Notes: generated from the letters alone by a model not told the origin. 64,000 bases of DNA from Streptomyces sp. SDr-06 (GCF_003324565.1 NZ_QOLA01000001.1:620001-684000); one strand, 5' to 3'. Positions 16,297 through 24,132 are shown, counted from the stretch's first letter. Translations and numbers: made by a program.

Positions 16297-16683
16297 CTAT
16301 GCGACCTCCGAGAGTTCGACGGCGACCAGGTGACGGGTCCCCTTGTAGGTGCGCAGCCCGACGTACAGCGCAGCATCGGCCGGGGAGTAGACGTACACGC
16401 GAATCCAGCAGCCGGTGGTGCGGTGCTGCACCCAGGCACGGGGCGCGTCCTGCCCGTCGTGCGCGGCCCGGTAGGCCTTGGCGACGTGGCGGCCGTACCA
16501 GCTCTTCTGTCCGTCGGAGAGGTCGCCGGCGCCGAGCCGGTCGAGCATGTCGCCGGTGCGAATGAGGCGGCCGTCGGCGAGTTGGGTGCCGATGTCGCCG
16601 TTGAGGGCGGCGTAGCCGAGGGCACGGGTGGTGCGGAGTGCGGCGGCGATGGTGCGGCAGATCGAGCGGAGCTTGCGGAACAT
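16297..16683 (-). CDS. Hypothetical protein, 128 aa, ends at TAG
   Basis: ATG 16683, the first gene left of the divergent control region. The N-terminus is a basic amphipathic helix 'MFRKLRSICRTIAAALRTTR'. The rest includes 'LSDGQKSWYGRHVAKAYRAA' and 'CWIRVYVYSPADAALYVGLR'. It stops at TAG (16297-16299) but an evident coding tail follows in frame, giving about 170 aa if read through. No family recognised. Confidence 0.6.
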   Translation of the reverse strand: MFRKLRSICRTIAAALRTTRALGYAALNGDIGTQLADGRLIRTGDMLDRLGAGDLSDGQKSWYGRHVAKAYRAAHDGQDAPRAWVQHRTTGCWIRVYVYSPADAALYVGLRTYKGTRHLVAVELSEVA

Positions 16684-16695
16684 CAGATCCCCCTG

Positions 16696-16779
16696 GTGTC
16701 TATTTTCTAGACACTACGGTCGCACCGCACCCTGCCCACTGTCTACCGTTTAGACAAAACTCGGCTATCGGATAGACAC
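16696..16779. promoter_or_regulatory. Divergent control region with three TGTCTA-N5-TAGACA operators
   Basis: Site 1 is GTGTCTA-TTTTC-TAGACAC (16696-16714), site 2 is TGTCTA-CCGTT-TAGACA (16740-16756), and site 3 is the weaker CGGCTA-TCGGA-TAGACAC (16762-16779). All share 6-7 bp arms and a 5-bp spacer, with centres 43 and 22 bp apart. They lie between a leftward gene starting at 16683 and a rightward HTH gene at 16802, in locally AT-richer DNA. A dimeric regulator bound here could repress both directions. Confidence 0.65.
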
Positions 16780-16801
16780 CCCGCCGTGAGACTCTGAAGC
16801 C

Positions 16802-17020
16802 ATGACCGACTGGGAGAAGCAGCTCAACCGCCGCGCCACTACCATCGACAAGGCCGAGCTGGCGCGCGACAACGACATCGCCGCCGCACGCCTCGACGGC
16901 CACAGCTTCCGCGAGCTCGGCAAGTGGACTCGCATCAACCACGAAAGCGCCCGCAAAATCTGCCTCAGGATCAACGGGCACACCCAGACCCGGAAAGAAC
17001 GCGAGGCGGGCTCCAAGTGA
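16802..17020 (+). CDS. Small HTH protein, candidate operator-binding regulator, 72 aa
   Basis: ATG 16802, 22 bp from operator 3. Residues 20-55 form a helix-turn-helix: 'DNDIAAARLDGHSFRELGKW' then 'TRINHESARKICLRINGH', as in resolvase-type HTH_7 or sigma-region-4-like folds. The protein is highly charged with no other domain. It is coupled to the next gene (GTGA overlap) and is the best local candidate to bind the TGTCTA sites. Confidence 0.6.
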   Translation: MTDWEKQLNRRATTIDKAELARDNDIAAARLDGHSFRELGKWTRINHESARKICLRINGHTQTRKEREAGSK

Positions 17021-17451
17021 CCGACGACCTGGTGCAGTTCATCCGCGACCGGCTCGACGAGCGCGTGGCACGGCTGCGTGCGCTACCCGCCGGTCCGTGG
17101 GAATGGCGCAGGTTCGATGAAGTCACGGAACCTGAGTGGCGGGATTGCCTGGTGGGGCAAGACGGCAGCCCGCTGCTGTCCTCGGAGGACGTCGAGGGCT
17201 ACCAGTCATGGATCAGGCGTCACGAAGCCTTCGACGGCTACCTCCAGGACATCCAGCCAGAATGCGTCCTCGCCGACATCCAAGCCAAGCGGTCGATCGT
17301 CGCTGCCTACGAAGAGGCTGTGGCCTGGTACGACGCCCCCGAGAATCGGCACCACCTGGCAGGCGAAGTGACGGGCCTGTACAGCGCGGTGCGCCTCCTC
17401 GCCCTGCCGTTCGCCACCCACCCGGACTACCGGGAGGAATGGCGGCCCTGA
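17017..17451 (+). CDS. DUF6221 family protein, 144 aa
   Basis: GTG 17017 overlaps the HTH stop. It matches the family closely: 'LVQFIRDRLDERVARLRAL' with 'AGPWEW', 'ECVLADIQAKRSIVAAYEEA', and the typical ending 'VRLLALPFATHPDYREEWRP'. The His-Cys motif seen in many members is reduced here. DUF6221 function is unknown; genes sit on actinobacterial prophages and integrative elements. Confidence 0.85.
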   Translation: MTDDLVQFIRDRLDERVARLRALPAGPWEWRRFDEVTEPEWRDCLVGQDGSPLLSSEDVEGYQSWIRRHEAFDGYLQDIQPECVLADIQAKRSIVAAYEEAVAWYDAPENRHHLAGEVTGLYSAVRLLALPFATHPDYREEWRP

Positions 17452-17542
17452 GCCGTCCTCCGATCGGGCGGCCTGCCGCACTTCAGGCTCCGCCCGGCTG
17501 GTTCGGCTCTACGCTGAGCGCCCACTGCATTGAGGGGGCCCT

Positions 17543-17908
17543 GTGCGTCGTATCGTCCTGCCTGTCGCCGCGATCCTGCTGACCGCTGCCTGCTCCAGTA
17601 GCGGGGGCGACTCGACGCCGCCGTCCAAGCCTGCCGGTTCGCACGCCTTCGATGCGGCGGGCGACACGCAGTGCAGCATCACCTACCAGGATCGTGGCGA
17701 TTCCATGTCGTGGACGGTGACGACGACGGTCGCCGGGGAGCTGGTCACCCACGCGACCGGGGACCAGACGTACCGGCACGACGACCAGATCGGCGCCGGC
17801 CACCGGACGTACACGGCGCCCGTGCCGCTCTCCCAGGTCCACGACATTGGCGGCGTTCTCCACATCAGCGGCACACAGTACGGGTGCTCTATCGGCCCGC
17901 AGAAATAG
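17543..17908 (+). CDS. Lipoprotein of unknown function, 121 aa
   Basis: GTG 17543 after a GGGGG site. A basic N-terminus and hydrophobic core end in the lipobox 'LTAAC' (Cys 17), then 'SSSGGDSTPPSKPAG' as a linker and a beta-rich domain with 'CSITYQDRGDSMSWTVTTTV' and a final 'QYGCSIGPQK' (possible disulfide). It should be anchored outside the membrane. In a prophage or conjugative element, surface lipoproteins often give superinfection or entry exclusion; this is inference. Confidence 0.75.
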   Translation: MRRIVLPVAAILLTAACSSSGGDSTPPSKPAGSHAFDAAGDTQCSITYQDRGDSMSWTVTTTVAGELVTHATGDQTYRHDDQIGAGHRTYTAPVPLSQVHDIGGVLHISGTQYGCSIGPQK

Positions 17909-17921
17909 CGGCGGGCACGAC

Positions 17922-17954
17922 TGCGGCCCCGGCCGGTGAAGGCGCGGGGCCGCA
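17922..17954. terminator. Bidirectional terminator between convergent genes
   Basis: TGCGGCCCC (17922-17930) pairs perfectly with GGGGCCGCA (17946-17954) across a 15-nt loop. It lies between the rightward lipoprotein gene and the leftward transfer operon. No U-run is present, as is common in Streptomyces. Confidence 0.6.
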
Positions 17955-17981
17955 AGGGCGGGCTGAACTCGGCTGTACTGG

Positions 17982-18161
17982 CTATGTGTTGCTCCAGCGG
18001 CCGATCGTCCAGGCGAGGCTCGATGAGGTGGCGATGGCCGCGATTCCCGCGACGGCCATGCGGGTTCCGCTCAACTCCGGCGGGCCGGTGAGGATCACGG
18101 CGGCGAACACCGCGAGGCCGATCAGACTCGCCAGGCCGACAGTCCTGATGTACAGGGCCAT
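17982..18161 (-). CDS. Small two-helix membrane protein, 59 aa
   Basis: ATG 18161 preceded by GAAGGGAA. Two hydrophobic segments, 'VGLASLIGLAVFAAVILTG' and 'MAVAGIAAIATSSSLAWTIG', are joined by a short polar loop. It is last in the leftward transfer operon. Size and topology fit small Spd-type spread proteins, but no specific match is seen. Confidence 0.55.
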   Translation of the reverse strand: MALYIRTVGLASLIGLAVFAAVILTGPPELSGTRMAVAGIAAIATSSSLAWTIGRWSNT

Positions 18162-18163
18162 GG

Positions 18164-18502
18164 TCAGTTCCCTTCCGGGCGGGCCAGGCGTCGGCACTTC
18201 TCGGCGTGTGCCTGGGCCCAGGTGTCGGCGTCGTGGTCGGCGGTCTGCCGGTCCTCGACTTCCCAGTCCGCGATGGTGCCGCGGCGCTTCCTCCAGTGCG
18301 AAAACTCCATGACCGCCGAGCAGCCGGCGCAGGCGGCCCTGGTCGAGTTGCGGGTTCCGACAATCCCGTCCGGGAACCGGTGCGTGTGCTCGACGACCGT
18401 GAGATCGACGGTGGTACGACGGTCGACGGTGCCCGCGATGGTGACGTAGCGGGCGATGACGCCCTCAGGCCAGGCCGCAGTCGGCTGTTCGGTGACGGTC
18501 AT
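18164..18502 (-). CDS. Small Cys/His protein, 112 aa
   Basis: ATG 18502. 'VEHTHRFPDGIVGTRNST' precedes 'AACAGCSAVMEFSHWRKRRG', and the C-terminus has 'AQAHAEKCRR'. The His, Cys-x-x-Cys and distal Cys could form one zinc site. Its stop lies 3 bp from the next start. No family recognised. Confidence 0.55.
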   Translation of the reverse strand: MTVTEQPTAAWPEGVIARYVTIAGTVDRRTTVDLTVVEHTHRFPDGIVGTRNSTRAACAGCSAVMEFSHWRKRRGTIADWEVEDRQTADHDADTWAQAHAEKCRRLARPEGN

Positions 18503-18504
18503 GG

Positions 18505-18693
18505 CTACTCCCTGACGAGTGGGGGTTCGGTGATGATGCCGTTGGCGTCGGTGCTGAGTTCGAGGTCGTCGTCGAGGCAGACGAGCCGGTAGCCGCCCGC
18601 CTCCGCCCAGACCTTCATCGGCATGCCGCAGTGCTCAGGCGGGTTCGTGACGTCGACCCTGTCGTCGATCCACAGGTCATCGATGTCGGGCAT
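18505..18693 (-). CDS. Small acidic hypothetical protein, 62 aa
   Basis: ATG 18693 with GAAGGAG. Acidic sequence with 'DLWIDDRVDVTNPPEHCGMP' and 'VCLDDDLELSTDANGIITEP'. One Cys follows a His (HCGMP), like several short proteins on Streptomyces integrative elements. No function known. Confidence 0.5.
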   Translation of the reverse strand: MPDIDDLWIDDRVDVTNPPEHCGMPMKVWAEAGGYRLVCLDDDLELSTDANGIITEPPLVRE

Positions 18694-18704
18694 TTTGATC
18701 TCCT

Positions 18705-18923
18705 TCAGTTCGGGTAGGCGGGGCCGTCGTATTCGACGGCGACGATGCGGGCGTTGGGGTGCTCGGCGGCGGTCCGGAGCACGTCGGTGACGATGCAGTC
18801 CAGGCTGTTCGTCGAGTTGAAGCTGATCAAGGCGCGCGTGCGGCGGTCGTACAGCCGGTAGTGGATCTCGGTGTACTTCCTGCCGCGATCGGGCAACGGC
18901 TCGCCGTTCCACACGTCGGTCAT
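18705..18923 (-). CDS. Small hypothetical protein, 72 aa
   Basis: ATG 18923 overlaps the upstream stop (ATGA). Mixed alpha/beta: 'TEIHYRLYDRRTRALISFN' then 'IVTDVLRTAAEHPNARIVAV'. It lies within a run of coupled small genes downstream of traB. No family recognised. Confidence 0.5.
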   Translation of the reverse strand: MTDVWNGEPLPDRGRKYTEIHYRLYDRRTRALISFNSTNSLDCIVTDVLRTAAEHPNARIVAVEYDGPAYPN

Positions 18924-19156
18924 GGGATCCAGTTCTCCAGGTCGTCGGGGTAGGTGTCGGGGTGGTGGCGGGCCATGTCGGCGAGGCGTCGATACCGGGC
19001 GGCCACCTTCTGCAGGTGGGCGCGGCCGTCGTCGGTGGCTTTGTCTGCGGCTCGTTCAAACGCCGCGGCTTCCGTTTCGTGGGAGCGGATCACGTAGGCG
19101 CGCTTCCTGGCGGCCATCCGCACACGCACCGCCTCCCCGCTCCACTCATCGGTCAT
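18920..19156 (-). CDS. Small basic helical protein, 78 aa
   Basis: ATG 19156 with GAGGAG. Arg/Ala-rich helices 'RVRMAARKRAYVIRSHETEA' and 'DGRAHLQKVAARYRRLADMA' suggest nucleic-acid or protein contact. The N-terminal 'MTDEWSGEA' resembles the neighbour's 'MTDVWNGEP', hinting at a duplicated leader. No family recognised. Confidence 0.5.
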   Translation of the reverse strand: MTDEWSGEAVRVRMAARKRAYVIRSHETEAAAFERAADKATDDGRAHLQKVAARYRRLADMARHHPDTYPDDLENWIP

Positions 19157-19208
19157 GACGGTCTCCTCAGATGCTGGTGTTGGAGCGGCTGCGGTTGTCG
19201 GGGTCTGG

Positions 19209-19436
19209 TCAGCCGTGCCAGTCGACGCTGCCGGGCCCGTTGTCGCGCTCGTAGTCGGCCCAGAAACGGGCGCCACGTTCCTTGCTGGCTCGCTCAGCGT
19301 CCTGCCAGCTCTGCTTCATTGCGGCGTCCACGCGCTCTCGGGATTCGCGGTGCTTGCGGTCGGCCCGGGACTCCCGACGCTGCGGGTCGGCTCCGGGGGT
19401 ATCGGACTTCGGGTACTTGGGCGTGAACAGGCCCAT
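19209..19436 (-). CDS. MGLF-type small protein, 75 aa
   Basis: ATG 19436 chosen for spacing to AAGGAG; ATG 19442 also possible. 'MGLFTPKYPKSDTP' is followed by an Arg/Glu/Lys-rich helix. The N-terminus matches that of the gene at 24491-24676 ('MGLFSRKSSDPFDTP'), so the two flank the traB-spd block and may be paralogues. Small MGLF proteins recur on Streptomyces conjugative elements (recalled from general knowledge). Role unknown. Confidence 0.5.
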   Translation of the reverse strand: MGLFTPKYPKSDTPGADPQRRESRADRKHRESRERVDAAMKQSWQDAERASKERGARFWADYERDNGPGSVDWHG

Positions 19437-19449
19437 GGTCATTACTCCT

Positions 19450-19989
19450 TCACTGCTGGTTGTTGGTCTTGGCCCAGACGCCGATGGTCTTGCTCTGGCG
19501 CTGGTCCTGGTGGACGTGGGCGTCGCCGTTGAAGTGGTTGTGGACCTCGGCGGGAGCCGCCTCGCCGGCCTCCGTGGCGCCGCGGATCAGCCGGGCGATG
19601 GCGAGGATCGGCACGGCGACCGCGGCGGGCGCTGCGCAAATCCAGGCGACCACCGTCGGGTTGGCCTGCCCGGAGGCGAGCAGTGTGCCGATCAAAATCA
19701 GGCCGGGCGGGACGGTCGCAACTCCGCAGAACAGGGCGGTGCGGCCGATGTCCGTCGAGCGCTGCGACATGGGCGGAATCCCTGGTTGCGGCACCGGCAG
19801 GGCGGTGCCGATTTGGGGGCCGTCCGTCCACGACGGGACGGTCGGGTCAGCGGTGCGGTACGACGTCTGCAAGCCCTCGGCGAGAGCGGCCTCGACGGCT
19901 GCGGCGGTGAGGCGGGCGAGGTCACGGTCGGCGGGGGTGGGGTGCCGCTGCCCGGCTGTGGGGCGCGGCTCGGGCAGCGGCATGTTCAT
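19450..19989 (-). CDS. Spd-like membrane protein, 179 aa
   Basis: ATG 19989 sits on the upstream TGA (TGATG). The N-terminal 75 residues are polar. Two adjacent membrane segments follow, 'ALFCGVATVPPGLILIGTLL' and 'VAWICAAPAAVAVPILAIA', then a His/Asn-rich tail 'VHNHFNGDAHVHQDQRQSKT' ending 'WAKTNNQQ'. Short two-pass proteins with such His/Asn tails are found beside traB on Streptomyces plasmids and AICEs, where Spd proteins support spread of the element through the mycelium. Assigned by topology and context. Confidence 0.6.
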   Translation of the reverse strand: MNMPLPEPRPTAGQRHPTPADRDLARLTAAAVEAALAEGLQTSYRTADPTVPSWTDGPQIGTALPVPQPGIPPMSQRSTDIGRTALFCGVATVPPGLILIGTLLASGQANPTVVAWICAAPAAVAVPILAIARLIRGATEAGEAAPAEVHNHFNGDAHVHQDQRQSKTIGVWAKTNNQQ

Positions 19990-20576
19990 CAGGGACCGAC
20001 CTTGCTCGGCACTTTGGCCGTCGTGGGCGTGCTGGGGGTGGTGTTCTTCGGCGTGGTGTCGGCGACTTGGGCGTACCAGGCGCCGCCGACGGTCTTCCCG
20101 CTGTGTTTCTGGCGTTCGTGGGTACGCAGCGCGGCGGTTGCGGCTTTGGCATCGCGGTAGCGGGGCTTCTCCTTCTTCCCGCAGGGGCAGGCCCAGCCGA
20201 CGAGGCCGGAGTGCTTGTCGGGCCCGAAGCGGGCGGCCATCGCGACGCGCATCCGTCCGGCCTTGGCCTTGGTCGGTTTGGCGGGGCAGGGCTTGGAGCC
20301 GGTGAACGAGCCGTCCTTGCCCTTGGTGAAGATCTGCCCGTTGCCCTTGCAGCGCGGGCATCCCTCGTGGGTCATGCGGAGGATTGCGGCGTCCTTGCGG
20401 GAGTTGACGGCCTGGAGGTGCTTTTCGCCGTGCTTGGCGACGAAGAACGCGAGCCAGGTAGCAGCCCGCCGTCCGAGCGGGCCGCCGCGGGGCCGGCGCG
20501 TGCTGCGGGCGCGGGACACCGGCTTGCGGCGGCGTGGTGCGGTCCGTTTACGGGGGGCCGGCTTCCTCGTGGCCAT
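19989..20576 (-). CDS. Mobile-element Zn protein, 195 aa
   Basis: ATG 20576 chosen because a GGGAG site precedes it; the longer frame would run through the repeat array. A very basic N-terminus ('RKPAPRKRTAPRRRKPVSRA') precedes a zinc knuckle 'GCPRCKGNGQIFTKGKDG' with 'KPCPA', and a C2H2-like unit 'WACPCGKKEKPRYRDAK' with a following 'HERQKH'. It lies directly after traB and the repeat array, so it may bind that DNA. Similar Zn proteins are found next to tra genes on Streptomyces elements. Function unknown. Confidence 0.65.
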   Translation of the reverse strand: MATRKPAPRKRTAPRRRKPVSRARSTRRPRGGPLGRRAATWLAFFVAKHGEKHLQAVNSRKDAAILRMTHEGCPRCKGNGQIFTKGKDGSFTGSKPCPAKPTKAKAGRMRVAMAARFGPDKHSGLVGWACPCGKKEKPRYRDAKAATAALRTHERQKHSGKTVGGAWYAQVADTTPKNTTPSTPTTAKVPSKVGP

Positions 20577-20620
20577 GATCGGCAACTCCCTTTCTAGAAC
20601 TTCACATATATGGATCAATA

Positions 20621-20759
20621 GGGCGTCCAGAGGGCGTCCCGACCCCGTCCACGCCCCGTCCAGAGGGCGTCCCACCTGCGGACCTGGACAGCAACTGGAC
20701 AGCCCCAGGGCGGGCCTGGGACGGACCTGGGACGGGAGCAGGACGGGGGTCAGGACGGG
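20621..20759. repeat. clt-like array of phased 11-bp repeats at the 3' end of traB
   Basis: Five tandem 11-bp units run from 20621: GGGCGTCCAGA, GGGCGTCCCGA, CCCCGTCCACG, CCCCGTCCAGA, GGGCGTCCCAC, with the GTCC core exactly 11 bp apart each time. After 45 bp (with two CTGGACAGC copies) the motif returns inverted: GGGACGG at 20718, GGGACGGG at 20729, AGGACGGG at 20740 and 20752. The last units enter the traB 3' end. In plasmid pSVH1, TraB recognises short direct repeats in the clt locus near traB (established). The position and architecture here match that role. Confidence 0.65.
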
Positions 20760-22804
20760 GCAATCAGGACAGAGGCCGCCTGCTCGACGATCTCCCGATC
20801 CCAGCCGCGGACCCGCCGGTCCCCGGCGTAGTCCCGCCGCGAAACGGCGTTGGCCACGAGACTGTCGAGCAGGCCCTGCAACTCGCCGCCGTCGGCTGCA
20901 ACACCGAACTCGACGATCACTGCGGTCGGGAGCCAGTCGGCTCCCTTGTCATCGAAGAGCTTGAGCAGCTGATGGAGGGTGATCGCGTCTTCCTTCATCG
21001 TTTCCCGCGCGAACTCGGCGAGCTGCTCGGTGAGCGACCGTCGCTGGCTGCCCGCCGTCAGGCCCTCGCCGGCTTCGAGGAGCGTGTCGGCGTCCAGCCG
21101 GTTGGCGCCCGCCTTAATTCGGGCGGGTACCGCTTCGAGGATCTGGTCGCGGGTGAAACCGTTGAAGCGGTGCCGGATGGCCCGGTTGAAGCCGCCGCCC
21201 ATGATGAACGACTGCCCGGCATCATTGACGATCTCTCCGACGGCGGGTTCGAGCCGGTCCGGCCGCCAGCCGACGGCGCCCTTGCCGGGGCCGAACAGGA
21301 GGCGGATGTCCTCGAAGCGGCAGGCCATGCCAATGCGGAACGGCACGATGCCGGCGATGGCGTCGCCGAGGGCATCCTCAGTGGCTTCCTGCCCGGCAAA
21401 GATCAGGTAGATGCCGTACTGCCGTCCCGTGCGCAGGAGCTGGATGGCTCGCTCCTTGCCGCGCGGTGACAGCTGGAGGAACTCGTCAATGAAGATGTAC
21501 AGGTGAGGGTGCTTGGCGCTGGCCTTCCACCGGTCACCCATCTTCAGACGGGCCATGACCTTGGACCGTGCGGTAACGAACTTCAGAGCCCGCTCCAGCG
21601 CCTCCTCGCAGGCCTTGGGGTCACGAGCCCGCAACTCCATGAGGTCGCCGAATTCGTCGAGGCCGCCCTTGAGGGGATCAAGGTCCCAGCACACGGCGTC
21701 GATGCAGGCGGTGAGGGCCTCAGCGACGGTACGCAGGGCGCCCAGAGTCTTGCCTGCACCCATGGCGCCGATGATGAGGGCGCAGAACCCGTCGAGGGTG
21801 AGCTCGAACGTCGAGCCGTCCATAGCCCGCCCCATGACGATGTTGTCGTGGACGGACAGCGAGTGGGGGGCATGGATGCTCGGGCGTGCCATGTCGGCGA
21901 ACGGGTCAGATTGGACGAGCCGCATCGTGAGGTGGGCGGCGCGCTGGGGGTCGGTCTCGAACATGGTGCCGCCCTGCGGGATGTCGAAGAGGGCGTCGAG
22001 GTCATCGAGGACAGCGCTGACCGCTGCGGGTTTGCTGGCGTTGAGGACGACGTCGAGTTCCCAGCCCCAGCCGCGGTATCCGAGAACCTGCACGCTGCGT
22101 GTGCCAATGCCCTTGTGGGCGAGCGCGCGGGAGACGCACTCTTCGACCTGGCCCGGCGACTGGCACATGGCGAGCGGGAACGGCTCGTCGGAGTCGGGGT
22201 TGTCGGGGTCGGCGATGATCTGCTCGGGCGCGATGCTGGGGCTGTTGAGCCGGTAGCGGCCGTACAGGGTGAGCAGCGTTCCGGCGACCAGGCCGGTGAA
22301 CGCGGGGGTGACGGTCCACGACCAGTCGAGGGCGGTCAGGCCGCCGAACTTGACGAGCGCCCACCAGCCGGCCAGATTCAGCGCGGCTGTGGCGCCGGCG
22401 GTCCAGCCGAGCGTCCACCAGCGCTTGCGGCGGACGATTTCGACCTTGTTCCAGTGCCCGGAGTTCGACATGCCGCCGAGGACTTCCTGGAGATCGTGGG
22501 CGCGGGCGTAGCGGTAGCCGAGGACGCAGGACGACTTCAGCCCGTGACCGAACCAGCCGGCCGCCATCCACGTGCCGCGGGCGGACAGGCCGAGCATCCG
22601 GCCCGTCACCGAGGCGACGACCATGGCCGCCCCGCCAGCCTGATACAGGACCGGGCGACGGTACGGACGGACCTCGATCACACCCGGGGCAATGTCGTCC
22701 TCAGGCTCGTCGGCATCCGCGGGTGCGGCGTCTACAACCTCGCCGGGGATCACCTTCGTCAGGTCCCAGTCGGCGGGGAGCTGCGGGCGGGCTTCGGTCG
22801 TCAT
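20750..22804 (-). CDS. traB: TraB-type FtsK/SpoIIIE DNA translocase
   Basis: 684 aa from ATG 22804 (GTG 22807 also possible; both overlap the upstream TGA). Membrane segments lie at about 52-70, 131-152 and 160-182. The motor domain has Walker A 'GAMGAGKT' near 347-354 and Walker B 'LYIFIDEF' near 437-443, then 'LLRTGRQYGIYLIFAGQEAT', typical of TraB. The last 90 residues look like a winged HTH, the part that in plasmid TraB proteins binds clt repeats. Such proteins form hexameric pores moving double-stranded DNA between mycelia. It is flanked by a Spd-like gene and a clt-like array. Its presence in a phage genome is unusual. A chromosomal FtsK would be larger with different context. Confidence 0.88.
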   Translation of the reverse strand: MTTEARPQLPADWDLTKVIPGEVVDAAPADADEPEDDIAPGVIEVRPYRRPVLYQAGGAAMVVASVTGRMLGLSARGTWMAAGWFGHGLKSSCVLGYRYARAHDLQEVLGGMSNSGHWNKVEIVRRKRWWTLGWTAGATAALNLAGWWALVKFGGLTALDWSWTVTPAFTGLVAGTLLTLYGRYRLNSPSIAPEQIIADPDNPDSDEPFPLAMCQSPGQVEECVSRALAHKGIGTRSVQVLGYRGWGWELDVVLNASKPAAVSAVLDDLDALFDIPQGGTMFETDPQRAAHLTMRLVQSDPFADMARPSIHAPHSLSVHDNIVMGRAMDGSTFELTLDGFCALIIGAMGAGKTLGALRTVAEALTACIDAVCWDLDPLKGGLDEFGDLMELRARDPKACEEALERALKFVTARSKVMARLKMGDRWKASAKHPHLYIFIDEFLQLSPRGKERAIQLLRTGRQYGIYLIFAGQEATEDALGDAIAGIVPFRIGMACRFEDIRLLFGPGKGAVGWRPDRLEPAVGEIVNDAGQSFIMGGGFNRAIRHRFNGFTRDQILEAVPARIKAGANRLDADTLLEAGEGLTAGSQRRSLTEQLAEFARETMKEDAITLHQLLKLFDDKGADWLPTAVIVEFGVAADGGELQGLLDSLVANAVSRRDYAGDRRVRGWDREIVEQAASVLIAPS

Positions 22805-24132
22805 CACTGGTCCTTCTGGCGGCTGTCGGCGGCTGCGTGGCGGGCGGTGATGGAGGCCTGCTTACGGGCGGCCTTCACGTACCTGGGGGTGTCGCCGCGG
22901 CTGCGTACACCGCGCACTTTCGGCCCCGTCCTGGGAGTGGGGGGCATTTGTGCAGCACGCTGCGTGTTCTTGACCTTGGCGGCGGTGTTCACGGTGGTGT
23001 TCTGGCGGGCCGCTTCGACCCGGGTTTCGGCGGCGTTGCGGGCCCGGATCACCTCGGCGGATTCGCCCGGGTCGGTGCCCTCGATGTCGCGGTGCGCGCG
23101 CCGCCAGACAGTCTCGGTGACGGTCGTCTCCCCGACCGCCGCGGCGAGCTTCAGGGCGTGCTCCCACACCTTCGGGAACTGCCGGGCGCGGGATTCGGCC
23201 AGCTGCTCTATGGCTTCGGCTGCGGCCTTGTCGGCGGCTTCCTTCTCGGCCTGGCTCCGCGCCTCCTCGGCAGCCTTGCGGACGGCCTCGGCGCGCTCAG
23301 TCTTCCGCTGCTCCCGCCGCTGCTTGCGGGTCGGGATGCCGTCGCGCTTCCGGATCCGGCCGTGCTCGTGGAGATCCCATACGCCGGGTCCGGCGATCGA
23401 CGCGAACGCGGTTCCGATCGCGGTGGCCGGGTCGAACGCGTTGAGGCCGTGCCACAGGTTGATGCCGGCCGCGATGAACGCGAACAGCCAGGCGATCAGC
23501 CGGTAGTGCCAGCACGCCCGGCGGGCGGCAGAAGCTGCAGCCGCACCCTTCTGGACGACCCAGGCGGCGCCTTCGAGCATGAGGGGGGCGGCCATCAGCC
23601 AGACGGCGTGCGGGTTGTAGAACGCGGCGATCTGCACGGGCAGGGCGACGATGGCGCACACGATGTAGAAGCCGCGGGCGTATCCGCGCCACTGCGACTC
23701 GGCCGCCTCGGACTCCATCGCGTCTTTGGCGTCGGCGGCCTCCTGTTCGGCGGCCTGCCGGGCTGCATCTTGGCGAGCCCGGTCGGCGTCCTCGCGGCGC
23801 CGGTTGTGGTCGGCGATCCGCGCGTCCGAGGCGGCTTCCTCCTCGCGGGCCTTGCGTTCGGCCCGGTCGTTGGCCAGCCGCAGCTTGCGGGCCTCCTCCT
23901 CCGCCCTGACGATCTCTGCCTGGGCGGCGGCTTCGGCGGCGATACGAATGGCTTCGGCGTCGGCCCACGCCTGGGCGCGGATCGCTTCGGCCTGGGCCTG
24001 TGCCACGACGTCCGGCAGGGGGGCCGTGTCGGGCTCGTCGGCAGGTTTCGGGTCGGTGGTGACGGCCCGCCAGTCCCCGAGTACGGGCATGGCCGGCCGC
24101 TGGTGGCCGTTCAGAGGCGGGCTGACAGTCAT
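22804..24132 (-). CDS. Spd-like / DUF2637-like multi-pass membrane protein, 442 aa
   Basis: ATG 24132. Residues 41-140 are a long charged Ala/Glu/Arg coiled coil. Four membrane helices follow at about 154-172, 176-195, 210-228 and 236-256 ('FYIVCAIVALPVQIAAF', 'WLMAAPLMLEGAAWVVQ'). Residues 270-345 form another basic coiled coil, then a Lys/Arg-rich tail. The topology matches Spd/DUF2637 proteins coded beside traB on Streptomyces conjugative elements, thought to aid intramycelial spread or form a complex with TraB. The stop overlaps the traB start, implying coupled synthesis. Confidence 0.7.
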   Translation of the reverse strand: MTVSPPLNGHQRPAMPVLGDWRAVTTDPKPADEPDTAPLPDVVAQAQAEAIRAQAWADAEAIRIAAEAAAQAEIVRAEEEARKLRLANDRAERKAREEEAASDARIADHNRRREDADRARQDAARQAAEQEAADAKDAMESEAAESQWRGYARGFYIVCAIVALPVQIAAFYNPHAVWLMAAPLMLEGAAWVVQKGAAAASAARRACWHYRLIAWLFAFIAAGINLWHGLNAFDPATAIGTAFASIAGPGVWDLHEHGRIRKRDGIPTRKQRREQRKTERAEAVRKAAEEARSQAEKEAADKAAAEAIEQLAESRARQFPKVWEHALKLAAAVGETTVTETVWRRAHRDIEGTDPGESAEVIRARNAAETRVEAARQNTTVNTAAKVKNTQRAAQMPPTPRTGPKVRGVRSRGDTPRYVKAARKQASITARHAAADSRQKDQ

